Shown here one piece after another: positions 46,153 through 55,555 of a stretch of DNA of 64,000 nucleotides. Where the stretch lies: assembly GCA_026981645.1 (NCBI GenBank), contig JALSII010000001.1, positions 47,584 to 111,583 of the forward strand, in the 5' to 3' direction. This stretch comes from Hyphomicrobiales bacterium (lineage in GTDB: Bacteria > Pseudomonadota > Alphaproteobacteria > Rhizobiales > Devosiaceae). Position 1 is the first letter of the stretch; each line of letters opens with the position of its first letter. Under the pieces are notes generated by a model that saw nothing but the letters and a program-made list of their open reading frames with translations, was not told the origin of the DNA and made no database searches. A program made the position numbers and the translations under genes.

Positions 46153-47160
46153 ATGAGATTTATTCCAGCTTTGGCCGCTGCTGCAGGCATGGCCCTGTTG
46201 ACAACGCCTGCTGCCCTTGCCGGCCCCGAGGGCTGTGATGATGGCGAAATCGTCATCAAATTCAGCCACGTGGTTTCTGCCGTTGGGCACCCAAAGGGCG
46301 ATGCTGCAACGCTTCTTGCGGAGCGCATCAATGCTGAGATGGATGGCACTGCCTGTATGGAAGTGTTCCCCAACTCAACCCTTTTTGACGATAACAAGGT
46401 GATGGAGGCCCTGTTGCTGGGCGATGTACAGCTTGCAGCGCCATCCCTTTCAAAGTTTGAGTCCTTCACCCTGAAATACCGGTTGTTCGATCTGCCGTTT
46501 CTGTTTTCTGACCTGGAGGCAGTTGCCCGTTTTACCGCAAGTGACGAAGGCAAGGGTATGCTCGATGCCATCAATCCGGTGGGTTATGTGGGATTGGGAT
46601 ACTGGTTCTCGGGCCTCAAACAGTTTTCCGCAACCCGGCCATTGCTTACACCCTCGGACGCAGAGGGTTTGAAGTTCCGGGTGCAGACATCCGATGTGGC
46701 GGTCGCCATGATTGAAGCCATGGGCGGTTCGGCGCAAAAACTGGCTTTCGCCGAAGTTTATGGCGCATTGCAGACCGGTGTTGTGGATGGTCAGGAAAAT
46801 ACCTGGTCCAATATCTACACCCGCAAGTTTTTTGAGGTTCAGGATGGTGTGACTGAAACCAACCACCAGTTGCTGGCCTATCTGCTGGTGACTTCGGATG
46901 AATGGCTGAACAGCCTTGAAGCGGATGTGCGCGACCAGTTTCTCTCCATTGTCAACGACGTGACGGTTGAGGCCAACCTTTCGGTTGCCGACAAGGAAGC
47001 GGCAAACCGTCAGAATATTCTGGACGCCGGGGGCACAATCCGTGAGTTGACACCCGAACAGCGTCAGGAATGGGTCGACACCATGAAGCCTGTCTGGGCG
47101 CTGTTTGAAGACGATATCGGGGCGGACCTGATTGCTGCAGCGGTTGCTGCCAACGAATAA
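46153..47160 (+). CDS. dctP: TRAP transporter solute-binding protein DctP
   Basis: The protein has 335 residues with a signal peptide (MRFIPALAAAAGMALLTTPA, cleavage after ALA). Motifs of the DctP/TRAP family are IVIKFSHVV near the mature N-terminus, the ligand-arginine region GLKFRVQTSDV, and VVDGQENTWSNIYTRKFFEV. It captures an organic acid in the periplasm. The ATG at 46153 follows AAGGAGG; the frame is open to 46114 without homology. The DctB/DctD neighbours suggest C4-dicarboxylates, but TRAP ligands vary widely and the assignment is by context. Confidence 0.93.
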   Translation: MRFIPALAAAAGMALLTTPAALAGPEGCDDGEIVIKFSHVVSAVGHPKGDAATLLAERINAEMDGTACMEVFPNSTLFDDNKVMEALLLGDVQLAAPSLSKFESFTLKYRLFDLPFLFSDLEAVARFTASDEGKGMLDAINPVGYVGLGYWFSGLKQFSATRPLLTPSDAEGLKFRVQTSDVAVAMIEAMGGSAQKLAFAEVYGALQTGVVDGQENTWSNIYTRKFFEVQDGVTETNHQLLAYLLVTSDEWLNSLEADVRDQFLSIVNDVTVEANLSVADKEAANRQNILDAGGTIRELTPEQRQEWVDTMKPVWALFEDDIGADLIAAAVAANE

Positions 47161-47185
47161 AACCCGACGGGTTTATGCAAAAAAT

Positions 47186-47222
47186 ACCGGCCGGTGCGAC
47201 TTTTGTGCTCCGGCCGGTTTTC
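47186..47222 (+). terminator. intercistronic hairpin between dctP and dctQ
   Basis: ACCGGCCGG (47186-47194) pairs with CCGGCCGGT (47210-47218), followed by TTTTC. It can stop a fraction of transcripts and raise the ratio of binding protein to membrane subunits. Confidence 0.7.
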
Positions 47223-47251
47223 TAGCAAGAGGCATATGGGGGAGGGGAATA

Positions 47252-47941
47252 ATGGCGTTGCCTGGCAGTCTGTGGCCGTTTATCGCATTGGCGCTGATGG
47301 TTTTTGCGCTGTTTGTCGCCGAACGGCGTTTCCCTGATGCGGTTACGCGGTTTGAGGAAGGTGTGCTGGCGGTGTTGCTGGCGCTCATCACTCTTGTCTC
47401 CTTTGGTCAGGTCGTCGCGCGTTATGGCTTCAATGCCGGCTGGGGCGGGGCGCTTGAGTTTACCCGTATCCTGTTCGCCTGGATGATACTTTTTGGCATG
47501 TCCTACGCGGTTAAAATCAACGCTCACCTGGGGGTTGATGTGTTCGTGCGCATGCTCCCCAAGCGCTGGTTCCGCATTGTTGCGGTGTTCGGAGCACTGA
47601 GCGGGGTGTTTTATGCAGTCATCCTCCTTTACGGGGACTGGTTACAGATTTTTGGCACCTCGGCACGAGGGGGAGCCGTGGACTACTGGAGCAAAATGTT
47701 CCGTATTGGCATCGGGCTTGAGGATTTGCGCTACCCGGGCTTTATGCAATCGCTTTTTGGCCTTCAGGAGCGGGTCCATCGCTGGGCTGCCTATCTTATT
47801 TTGCCTGTTGGGTTGTCGCTGTTTGCCTACCGTTGCGCCCAGGCGGCAATCGATATTGCCCGCGGCAGGCGCGAGTTGGTGATTGCAAGTCATGAGGCTG
47901 AAGACCTGGTGGCTGAAAACAAAGATATTTTGAAGGACTAG
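47252..47941 (+). CDS. dctQ: TRAP transporter small membrane subunit DctQ
   Basis: The 229-residue membrane protein has four to five predicted helices. The family segment FGQVVARYGFN...GGALEFTRILFAWMILFG and the helix AVKINAHLGVDVFVRMLPKR match DctQ. It pairs with DctM to form the sodium-driven membrane complex. The ATG at 47252 follows GGGGGAGGGG; an upstream open frame to 47132 overlaps dctP and the hairpin and is not used. It is somewhat longer than typical DctQ (about 160-190) because of a loop between helices 3 and 4. Confidence 0.9.
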   Translation: MALPGSLWPFIALALMVFALFVAERRFPDAVTRFEEGVLAVLLALITLVSFGQVVARYGFNAGWGGALEFTRILFAWMILFGMSYAVKINAHLGVDVFVRMLPKRWFRIVAVFGALSGVFYAVILLYGDWLQIFGTSARGGAVDYWSKMFRIGIGLEDLRYPGFMQSLFGLQERVHRWAAYLILPVGLSLFAYRCAQAAIDIARGRRELVIASHEAEDLVAENKDILKD

Positions 47942-47945
47942 GGCT

Positions 47946-49541
47946 GTGGAAATTTTTGTACTGTTTTCTCTTGTCCTGTTCCTGCTGTTCGCCGGTGTGC
48001 CGATTGCGGTTTCCCTCGGGTTGTCCAGCACACTGGTTATTGCGTTCTTTTCCACTGATTCCCTGTCATCGGTGGCGCTGCAACTGTTTTCTTCCTCGCA
48101 GAATTATACGCTGCTGGCTATTCCGTTCTTCATACTGGCCTCCTCGTTCATGGCAACGGGAGGTGTTGCACGGCGGATTATTGATTTTGCCATTGCCTCG
48201 GTTGGCCATTTCCAGGGCGGTCTGGCGATGGCCAGCGTATTGGCGTGCATGTTGTTTGCTGCGCTTTCGGGTTCTTCGCCAGCGACTGTTGTCGCCATAG
48301 GTTCGATTGCCATCGTTGCCATGCGCAAGGTTGGGTATACCAAGGAATTTGCCGCCGGTATCATTGCCAATGCGGGCACGCTGGGCATTCTCATTCCCCC
48401 TTCCATCGTCATGGTAGTCTATGCGGCAGCAACTGATGTTTCGGTGGGGCGGATGTTCCTGGCCGGTGTCATACCGGGTATCGTTGCGGGGCTCATGCTG
48501 ATGGGCGCTATCTATATCGTTGCCCGTTTCAAGAACCTGCCCTCCGAGCCTTTCAAGGGTATCGGGTATTTTCTTTCTACCGGAAAACAGGCGGGCTGGG
48601 GCCTGTTTCTGATTGTCATCATTCTGGGTGGTATTTACGGGGGCGCGTTCACGCCCACAGAAGCGGCGGCAGTGGCAGCGGTCTATGCGGGCATGGTCTC
48701 CCTGTTCGTTTATCGCGACATGGGCCCGCTTGCCGGTTATGCCTGGGTGCCGGACAACACCCCCAAACATGTGAGGATAGGCTTTTCGGCCTCGGTTTAT
48801 GCGCTGGCGTTTTTCCTTGCCTGGCTGATGCTTGCCTTTTTCTTCATGGCCGAAGGCACCGAGACCTTGCGGTTCTGGCTCGGGGTCGGGGGCGCAATTT
48901 TTGTGTTGTTCGGCTATCCTTTGCTCAAGGGCGTAAAAAATCCGCTTCTATTCATTTATGGCCTGCCCTTGTGGGGGGCGAATCTTTGGCTTATGGCAAG
49001 AAAATTCCTGCCTGCGCTGTTCCACAAGGACACCAAGCGTGTTTTGGTGGACAGTTCGCGCACCACCATCATGCTGATGTTTATCATCGTCAATGCGCTG
49101 TTGTTCGCTCATGTGCTGACTTCCGAGCGTATTCCTCAGGCTATAACCGAGTGGATGCTGGGCGCCGGGTTCAACTGGTTCACCTTCCTTATTGCTTTGA
49201 ACATCCTTTTGCTGCTGGGCGGGCAGTTCATGGAGCCTTCAGGGCTGCTGCTGATTGTTGCGCCGGTGGTTTTCCCCATTGCCATTGAGCTCGGCATAGA
49301 CCCCATTCATCTGGGCATCATCATGGTGGTGAATATGGAAATCGGCATGATTACGCCGCCCATTGGACTAAATCTGTTTGTCACCTCGGGAATAACGGGA
49401 ATGAGCCTGTTGCAGGTGGTCAAAGCGGCCATGCCCTTTGTGGGTGTGTTGATGCTGTTTCTGGTGCTGGTCACATATTTCCCGGCCCTTTCGACATGGC
49501 TGCCCATATCGCTGATGGGTCCCGAACTGATAACGCGCTAA
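47946..49541 (+). CDS. dctM: TRAP transporter large permease DctM with an internal insertion
   Basis: DctM carries the transport path. The 531-residue protein has the usual family blocks SGSSPATVVAIGSIAI, GILIPPSIVMVVYA, GAFTPTEAAAVAAVYA and NMEIGMITPPIGLNLFV. Standard DctM is about 425-440 residues. The excess is a segment of about 105 residues (roughly 257-365) between the TPTEAAA block and the second half. It contains about three extra hydrophobic stretches (ALAFFLAWLMLAFFF, WLGVGGAIFVLFGY, LLFIYGLPLWGANLW). Start is a GTG at 47946, 4 bp after dctQ. Confidence 0.93.
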   Translation: MEIFVLFSLVLFLLFAGVPIAVSLGLSSTLVIAFFSTDSLSSVALQLFSSSQNYTLLAIPFFILASSFMATGGVARRIIDFAIASVGHFQGGLAMASVLACMLFAALSGSSPATVVAIGSIAIVAMRKVGYTKEFAAGIIANAGTLGILIPPSIVMVVYAAATDVSVGRMFLAGVIPGIVAGLMLMGAIYIVARFKNLPSEPFKGIGYFLSTGKQAGWGLFLIVIILGGIYGGAFTPTEAAAVAAVYAGMVSLFVYRDMGPLAGYAWVPDNTPKHVRIGFSASVYALAFFLAWLMLAFFFMAEGTETLRFWLGVGGAIFVLFGYPLLKGVKNPLLFIYGLPLWGANLWLMARKFLPALFHKDTKRVLVDSSRTTIMLMFIIVNALLFAHVLTSERIPQAITEWMLGAGFNWFTFLIALNILLLLGGQFMEPSGLLLIVAPVVFPIAIELGIDPIHLGIIMVVNMEIGMITPPIGLNLFVTSGITGMSLLQVVKAAMPFVGVLMLFLVLVTYFPALSTWLPISLMGPELITR

Positions 49542-49550
49542 ACTTGCAGG

Positions 49551-50771
49551 TCAGCCGGAATAGCGGGTCTTAATCAGCACTTCGCTTTCAAGAGTTTTGT
49601 GCACCGGGCACATATCGGCGATTTGCAGCAATCTTGCGCGCTGCCCGTCGTCAAGCTTCCCTTCAATCGTGATGATGCGTTCGAGCACATCAATTTTTGC
49701 CTTTTTGGATTCGCAGTCCTCGCAATCCGGCGCGTGTTGCTTTGAATGGGAGACATCGACACCGATACCGGTGAGCGCCAGTTTCTTGCGGCGGGCATAC
49801 ATGCGCAGGGTCATGGAGGTGCAGGCCCCAAGAGCTGCGGCCAGAAACTGATAGGGGCTGGGCCCCAGATTGGTGCCGCCAACCCGTTCGGGCTCGTCAG
49901 CCAGCAGATGGAAACTGCCCGAGACAGAAATATCCTGTAAAAATCCCGCCGGGTCGGCTTCGCTAACTCTGGTGATGCCTTCAGGCACTTTTTTGTCAAG
50001 GGCGGGCCGGGGCAGATTCAGATAGCGTTTGGCCCAGGTGGCGATGGTTTCTGCAGCGTAGGTTGCGTCCTGCTCGCTGGTCAGCAGGTGGTCAGCGCCA
50101 TCCAGCGTCACAAAACTCTTGGGGTGTTTTGCGGCCTTGAAAATGGTGCCGGCATCATCAATGGAAACCGTTGTGTCGCCGGGTGCGTGCATGACCAGCA
50201 GAGCCCGGCGCAACCCGGCCAGAGACGTTGTGAGATTGGCGCTTGAAACGTCTTCAACAAAGTCGCTTGTTATGGTGAATTTGCGGCCCGCCAGTTCAAC
50301 TTCGGCCTTGCCTTTGGATTTTATTTCCCCAATGCGCCCGGCAAAATTTTTCAGCACATGGGCGGGGTCTGCAGGAGTGCCGATGGTCACAACAGCCTTT
50401 GATTGAGGGATACGCGCGGCGGCCGCAATTACAGCTGCGCCGCCAAGGGAGTGACCGATGAGCAGGGCGGGAGCCTGAATTTTTTCCCGCATGAAATCAG
50501 CAGCAGCGACCAGGTCATCAACATTGGAGGAAAACCCGGTGTTGGCGAACTCCCCTTGCGAATGGCCAAGACCGGTAAAATCAAAACGCAGCACAGCAAT
50601 GCCAAGGCCTGCCAGTGTGCCGGAAATACGCCGGGCCGCCACAATATCCTTGGAGCAGGTAAAACAATGGGCAAACAGGGCGCAGGCCCGGGGTTTGCCA
50701 ACCGGCATATCCAGACGACCGGCCAGCATATCATCATTGTGACCCCTGAATTCAACTTTTTCGACTGACAT
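49551..50771 (-). CDS. alpha/beta hydrolase-OsmC fusion protein
   Basis: The 406-residue protein joins an alpha/beta hydrolase (about 1-250; nucleophile Ser108 in GHSLGGAA) to an OsmC/YhfA-type domain (about 270-406) with the peroxidatic Cys in ALGACTSMTLRMYA. The second OsmC cysteine is probably in HAPDCEDCES. OsmC domains reduce organic hydroperoxides, and the hydrolase may act on esters of related compounds. Such fusions occur in several proteobacteria, but their physiological substrate is not defined. It converges on dctM with a 9-bp gap and starts at an ATG 210 bp from the divergent GMC gene. Confidence 0.92.
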   Translation of the reverse strand: MSVEKVEFRGHNDDMLAGRLDMPVGKPRACALFAHCFTCSKDIVAARRISGTLAGLGIAVLRFDFTGLGHSQGEFANTGFSSNVDDLVAAADFMREKIQAPALLIGHSLGGAAVIAAAARIPQSKAVVTIGTPADPAHVLKNFAGRIGEIKSKGKAEVELAGRKFTITSDFVEDVSSANLTTSLAGLRRALLVMHAPGDTTVSIDDAGTIFKAAKHPKSFVTLDGADHLLTSEQDATYAAETIATWAKRYLNLPRPALDKKVPEGITRVSEADPAGFLQDISVSGSFHLLADEPERVGGTNLGPSPYQFLAAALGACTSMTLRMYARRKKLALTGIGVDVSHSKQHAPDCEDCESKKAKIDVLERIITIEGKLDDGQRARLLQIADMCPVHKTLESEVLIKTRYSG

Positions 50772-50981
50772 CAGCTGCTGCCCTTTTCACCAAATCCCCA
50801 AGTTACAGAGCCTTAGGAAATTCATGCCCGCAATGAAACATCATCACGCAATAATTGATTACGCTCCGGTGCCTCACACATTGCGCTTATGTGCAATCCG
50901 GTGGGCGATTTTGGAAGAAACTGGGGCTGAACCGGAGAGAAAAAAATGCTCTAATCCGTTCAGAGGCGGGGGAGGGCTGGT
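50772..50981. other. gap between hydrolase-OsmC (-) and GMC oxidoreductase (+)
   Basis: This divergent gap of 210 bp should hold both promoters. A strong GGGGGAGGG Shine-Dalgarno at its right end fixes the TTG start of the GMC gene. I saw no convincing promoter pair or operator dyad. Confidence 0.3.
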
Positions 50982-52616
50982 TTGTCGGATAAAAGCATCG
51001 AACAGTTTGAAGGAGCTTACGACTTTATCATCGTGGGTGCGGGGTCGGCGGGTTGCGTTCTGGCCAACCGGCTGTCTGAAAACCCTAAAACCCGTGTACT
51101 TCTTCTTGAAGCGGGGGGAAGCGACAACTGGATATGGTTCCACATCCCGGTGGGTTATCTTTTTGCACTGGGCAATCCGCGTGCCGACTGGATGTTCAAA
51201 ACAGCTGAAGAGCCGGGCTTGAACGGGCGTTCGCTGGCTTATCCCAGGGGCAAGGTTCTGGGGGGGTGTTCGGCCATCAATGGCATGATTTCCATGCGTG
51301 GACAGGCGTTGGATTATGAGCACTGGCGTCAGCTTGGTCTTCCGGGTTGGGGGTGGGATGATGTGCTCAAGGTGTTCAAGCGTCTCGATAACCACTTTAT
51401 GGGCGAAGATGAATTCCACGGCACGGCTGGCGAGTGGCGGGTGGAGAAACAACGCCTGTCCTGGGAAATTCTGGACGCGGTTGGAGATGCGGCGGCCCAG
51501 ATGGGGGTGCCTTGGGTCAAGGATTTCAACCGGGGTGACAATGAAGGAGTGAGTTATTTCCATGTCAACCAGCGCCGGGGCCGACGGATTTCAACGGCCC
51601 GCGCCTTTCTGGACCCGGTCAGGCACCGCACCAACCTTCGGGTGGAAACCAAGGTTGAGGTGGACAGGCTCCGGATAAAAGATGGCCGCGTGAAGGGCGT
51701 TGAGTTTTTGCAAGGGGACAAACGGTTTTTTGCAGAAGCGGGGGGCGAAACCATTTTAAGCGCCGGCTCCATCGGCTCAGTGCAGATCTTACAGCGTTCA
51801 GGCATTGGACCGGCTGAATGGCTTGGCCCACTGGGCATTGAAGTAGTGCATGAGCTGGCCGGGGTCGGGCGTAACCTGCAGGACCATTTGCAACAACGGG
51901 CAATCTACAAGGTTTCCGGGGTCAAAACCCTGAACACGGAGTATCAATCTTTGTTGAAACGGGGCTGGATGGGGCTGGAATACGGTCTTTTCCGGCGCGG
52001 GCCCCTGTCGATGGCTCCCTCCCAGCTGGGTCTGTTTACCCGCTCTTCTCTTGAGCATGAGCGAGCTAATATTGAATTTCATGTGCAACCCCTGTCGCTG
52101 GACAAGTTCGGCGACCCTCTGCACACATTCGCGGCTATTACGGTCAGTGCCTGCAATCTCAGGCCAACCTCGCGTGGAGTGGTACGCATTGTATCGCGCA
52201 CGCCGGGAGAAGCGCCCCAAATCGCACCAAACTATCTGAGCACTGACGAAGACAAAAAGGTTGCCGCCGATGCCATTCGGGTCACCCGCAAACTGATGGC
52301 ACAGAATGCGCTGGCGAGATTTTTACCTGAGGAATATCTGCCCGGTCCGGGAGTGGACAATAGTGAGGAGGCACTTGTGGAGGCGGCAGGCAATATTGGT
52401 ACGACGATTTTTCACCCGGTGGGCACAGCAAAAATGGGTCTGAAAAGCGATTCCATGGCGGTGGTGGACGCAAAGTTGAGACTGATTGGTCTTGAGGGGT
52501 TGCGCATTGCTGATGCTTCGGTGATGCCAAGCATTGTTTCGGGCAATACCAACACGCCCACCATCATGATTGCGCAAAAAGCGGCTGATATGATTTTGAC
52601 CCACATGAAAGTGTAA
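50982..52616 (+). CDS. GMC-family FAD oxidoreductase (choline/alcohol dehydrogenase type)
   Basis: The 544-residue protein starts with the FAD fold [20 protein letters not shown] and has the GMC signatures [20 protein letters not shown] and [22 protein letters not shown] [17 protein letters not shown]. The C-terminal catalytic pair is His in [11 protein letters not shown] and Asn in [17 protein letters not shown]. It oxidises a primary alcohol, but choline is only one possible substrate; the usual betaine partners (betB, betI) are absent. Translation begins at a TTG at 50982. It converges on dppF with a 25-bp gap. Confidence 0.92.
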   Translation: MSDKSIEQFEGAYDFIIVGAGSAGCVLANRLSENPKTRVLLLEAGGSDNWIWFHIPVGYLFALGNPRADWMFKTAEEPGLNGRSLAYPRGKVLGGCSAINGMISMRGQALDYEHWRQLGLPGWGWDDVLKVFKRLDNHFMGEDEFHGTAGEWRVEKQRLSWEILDAVGDAAAQMGVPWVKDFNRGDNEGVSYFHVNQRRGRRISTARAFLDPVRHRTNLRVETKVEVDRLRIKDGRVKGVEFLQGDKRFFAEAGGETILSAGSIGSVQILQRSGIGPAEWLGPLGIEVVHELAGVGRNLQDHLQQRAIYKVSGVKTLNTEYQSLLKRGWMGLEYGLFRRGPLSMAPSQLGLFTRSSLEHERANIEFHVQPLSLDKFGDPLHTFAAITVSACNLRPTSRGVVRIVSRTPGEAPQIAPNYLSTDEDKKVAADAIRVTRKLMAQNALARFLPEEYLPGPGVDNSEEALVEAAGNIGTTIFHPVGTAKMGLKSDSMAVVDAKLRLIGLEGLRIADASVMPSIVSGNTNTPTIMIAQKAADMILTHMKV

Positions 52617-52641
52617 CAAAGGGAAAGGGGTGGCGGAGCGG

Positions 52642-53640
52642 TTATTTGGCAAGAAAGCAAGCGACGCGGGCCTTATCCCTTTGTTTCATTTCGGGGCGTT
52701 CGTTTTTGCAACGCTCAACCGCTATGGGGCAGCGGGGGTGATAGGCGCAACCGGAGGGGGGATTTATCGGGTCGGGGATTTCGCCCTTCGGCGGCTCGAC
52801 CTCACGGCCAAAACCATCCAGTTTGGGTGCCGCTTCGAGCAGCATTTGTGTGTAGGGGTGGCGGGGATTGTCGAACAATTCGTTTCTTGGAGCCTCTTCA
52901 ATGAGGCGTCCCAGATAGAGAACACCGATAGTGTCAGCCATGTGCTGGACGATGGTCAGGTCGTGGGAAATGAACAGATAGGTGAGTCCGAATTCCTCCC
53001 GCAAGTCACTCATGAGATTGAGCACCTGGGCCTGCACTGAAACATCAAGGGCCGAAGTTGGTTCGTCACAAACAATCAGTTTTGGTTCTGCAGCCAAAGC
53101 CCTTGCAATGCAGATGCGCTGGCGCTGTCCGCCGGAAAATTCGTGGGGGAATTTGGAAATATCGGCGGCGGAAAGGCCGACCTGCTCCAACAGCTTTTCT
53201 GCAAGACCCGTGACATCCCGCCCGCGGGCAGCGACAGGTTCTTCGATGATGTCCTTTACCTTCCAGCGCGGATTGAGGGAGGCGTAAGGGTCCTGAAAAA
53301 TCATCTGGATACCGACGCGGGTTTCTTCAATCCTTGTCTTGTCGGTTTCGTGGGTCAGGTCAACGCCGCCCACTTCAACGGTTCCACTGGTGGGGCGCAA
53401 AAGGCCAACAACAATCTTGCCAATGGTGGACTTGCCCGAGCCGCTTTCCCCGACCAGTGCGTAGACGCTGTTTTTAGCAACTTCAAAACTGACGTCGGAT
53501 ACGGCCTGTAAAATAGCTTTCTTTTTACCCTCGAGCACCCGGTTGAGCCAGGGCGGGGAGACATCAAAATCACGGGTCAGATGTTTGACGGAAACAAGTG
53601 CATTTTTGCTTTTAGCTTGTTTTGGAGATTGTGCAGTCAT
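52642..53640 (-). CDS. dppF: dipeptide-type ABC transporter ATPase (DppF)
   Basis: The ATPase has Walker A GESGSGKST, LSGGQRQR-like FSGGQRQRICIARAL, Walker B IVCDEPTSALD, and the C-terminal oligopeptide-transporter extension with Cys residues (GCAYHPRCPIAVERC). Those cysteines probably bind an Fe-S cluster in this family. It starts at the ATG at 53640, overlapping dppD by 4 bp (ATGA), and has 332 residues; the longer frame to 53667 lies within dppD. It is the last gene of dppABCDF. Confidence 0.92.
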   Translation of the reverse strand: MTAQSPKQAKSKNALVSVKHLTRDFDVSPPWLNRVLEGKKKAILQAVSDVSFEVAKNSVYALVGESGSGKSTIGKIVVGLLRPTSGTVEVGGVDLTHETDKTRIEETRVGIQMIFQDPYASLNPRWKVKDIIEEPVAARGRDVTGLAEKLLEQVGLSAADISKFPHEFSGGQRQRICIARALAAEPKLIVCDEPTSALDVSVQAQVLNLMSDLREEFGLTYLFISHDLTIVQHMADTIGVLYLGRLIEEAPRNELFDNPRHPYTQMLLEAAPKLDGFGREVEPPKGEIPDPINPPSGCAYHPRCPIAVERCKNERPEMKQRDKARVACFLAK

Positions 53641-54623
53641 GATTTTTCCCCGTTCACATACCAGCAAGCGGCCTTGCCCCCTCCCGCCTCAATGGTTGGT
53701 GCGGGGTCGCTCCGGCATTTGTCTTTTGCTATGGGGCAGCGGGGGTGAAAGGCGCAACCAAAGGGAAGGTCGGTCAGGCGCGGCATGGCCCCGGGGATCT
53801 GGCTGAGGCGCTTTTTGCCTTTGGCCGCCAGTGGAGTGGAGGCCATCAGCCCCTGCGTATAGGGGTGGGTGGGGGAAGTCAGCACATTACGGACCGGGCC
53901 CAGTTCGGCCAGCCGTCCGGCATACATAACAGCAACCTCGTCGGCGGTTTCAGCGATAACCCCCATATCGTGGGTTATCAGCATGATGGCGGTGCCGCGC
54001 TCACGGCACAGGCGCTTGAGCAGCGCGATGATCTGGGCCTGCACAGAAACATCCAGGGCGGTTGTTGGCTCATCGGCGATGACAAGGGAAGGTTCGGCAC
54101 AAAGGGCCAGCGCGATGACGACCCGCTGGCGCATGCCGCCGGAAAACTCATGCGGGTAGGAATTGATGCGCTGGGCGGCGGCGGGGATGCCCACTTCTTC
54201 AAGGGCGGCGATGGCACGTTCCTGAGCCTCATTTTTGTTGACGGGCAGGTGTTCCAGAATGGTTTCGGTGAGTTGCTCGCCAATGGGCAAAAGCGGATTG
54301 AGGGATGTCAGGGGGTCCTGAAAGACCATGCCGATTTCCTTGCCGCGCACCTTGCGCAGCGCCTCGCGTTCCAGATTGTCAATCCGCTTCCCTTTGAGCC
54401 GAATTTCGCCCCCAGATATGTGAGCGGGCGGGTCGAGCAGGCCGATAACGGCGTTGCCGGTCATGGATTTGCCAGCCCCGCTTTCCCCCACAACACCAAG
54501 AATTTTGCCCTGTTCAATGTCAAAACTGAGTTGGTCCACGGGGGTCAGGATGCCCTGTCGCGTGGGGATTTCAACGCTCAGGTTCTTGACGCTCAACACT
54601 GGTTTTTTCACCGTTTTTGCCAT
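53637..54623 (-). CDS. dppD: dipeptide-type ABC transporter ATPase (DppD)
   Basis: The 328-residue ATPase has Walker A GESGAGKS, signature FSGGMRQRVVIALAL, Walker B LVIADEPTTALD, and the C-terminal GCAFHPRCPIAKDKC segment. DppD and DppF act as a pair in peptide importers. It lies 2 bp after dppC and overlaps dppF, so the operon is coupled. Confidence 0.93.
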   Translation of the reverse strand: MAKTVKKPVLSVKNLSVEIPTRQGILTPVDQLSFDIEQGKILGVVGESGAGKSMTGNAVIGLLDPPAHISGGEIRLKGKRIDNLEREALRKVRGKEIGMVFQDPLTSLNPLLPIGEQLTETILEHLPVNKNEAQERAIAALEEVGIPAAAQRINSYPHEFSGGMRQRVVIALALCAEPSLVIADEPTTALDVSVQAQIIALLKRLCRERGTAIMLITHDMGVIAETADEVAVMYAGRLAELGPVRNVLTSPTHPYTQGLMASTPLAAKGKKRLSQIPGAMPRLTDLPFGCAFHPRCPIAKDKCRSDPAPTIEAGGGKAACWYVNGEKS

Positions 54624-54625
54624 CT

Positions 54626-55555
54626 TCAGCGCAACCTTGGATTAAGAACGTCTCGCAGCCAGTCGCCCAGAAGGTTGACCGAGAGCGCCAGCGCCAGAAG
54701 GGTGATGGAGGGAAAAAGGATAATCCACCATTCCCCGGAAAACAGGAATCCCTGTCCGATGCGGATAAGGGTGCCAAGGGAGGGCTGGGTCGGCGGGGCA
54801 CCCACGCCAAGGAAAGACAAAGTGGCTTCAGCAATGATAGCCAGCGCAAGAGAGATGGTTGCAATTACCAGCACCGGCCCCAGAACGTTTGGCAGGATAT
54901 GGCGCAGCATGATCCCGGCAGAGCGGCGCCCGTTAAGGCGTGCGGCCTGAACATATTCCTTGTTTTTTTCAACCATGGTTGCCCCCCGTACCACTCGGGC
55001 AAACTGCACCCATTCGGAAAGGCCAATGGCAATAATCAGCACCCAGATGGCCATCTCGTCGCGTTGATCAATGGGGGTAAAGCCTTTGGCGATACCAAAA
55101 ATAAGCATGGCCACAAGAATTCCGGGGAAGGTCAGCTGCACATCGGCGATACGCATGATGAGTGCGCCGACCCAGCCGCCCACATAACCGGCGATCAGCC
55201 CCAGCGTCACACCAAGGGTCATGGCAAAGGCCACCGCAGCAAAACCGACAAACAGGGAAATACGCATGCCAAAAAGAATGGTGGAGAATACGTCGCGCCC
55301 CTGATCGTCTGTACCCAACCAGAAAGTTTCGCCAGTGAACTGGTTGGGCTCCATTGGTGCAGAAAAACCGTTCATCAGGTTCAGGGTGGCGGGGTCAAAG
55401 GGGTTGTGGGGGGCAATAAGTGGCGCAAGAACCGCGCCCATGATCAGGAGCAGGGCGACAACAAAGGAAGCAATGGCTACAGGGGTGCGCCGGAACGACC
55501 ACATGAAATCCGATTTCCAGGCGCGGATGACGGTGTCCTTGAAAGCGTTTGCCAT
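54626..55555 (-). CDS. dppC: dipeptide-type ABC transporter permease (DppC)
   Basis: The 309-residue permease has an N-terminal cytoplasmic segment with the OppC/DppC pattern, six membrane helices, the LGTDDQGRDVFSTILFG motif that marks this subfamily, and the EAA-like loop VQAARLNGRRSAGIMLRHIL. It shares one base with dppB. Confidence 0.93.
   Translation of the reverse strand: MANAFKDTVIRAWKSDFMWSFRRTPVAIASFVVALLLIMGAVLAPLIAPHNPFDPATLNLMNGFSAPMEPNQFTGETFWLGTDDQGRDVFSTILFGMRISLFVGFAAVAFAMTLGVTLGLIAGYVGGWVGALIMRIADVQLTFPGILVAMLIFGIAKGFTPIDQRDEMAIWVLIIAIGLSEWVQFARVVRGATMVEKNKEYVQAARLNGRRSAGIMLRHILPNVLGPVLVIATISLALAIIAEATLSFLGVGAPPTQPSLGTLIRIGQGFLFSGEWWIILFPSITLLALALSVNLLGDWLRDVLNPRLR

Noticed and set aside
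50982..52616. Assignment as choline dehydrogenase betA
   Set aside because: GMC oxidoreductases share these motifs over many substrates. betB, betI and choline uptake genes are not adjacent, so only the family is called.
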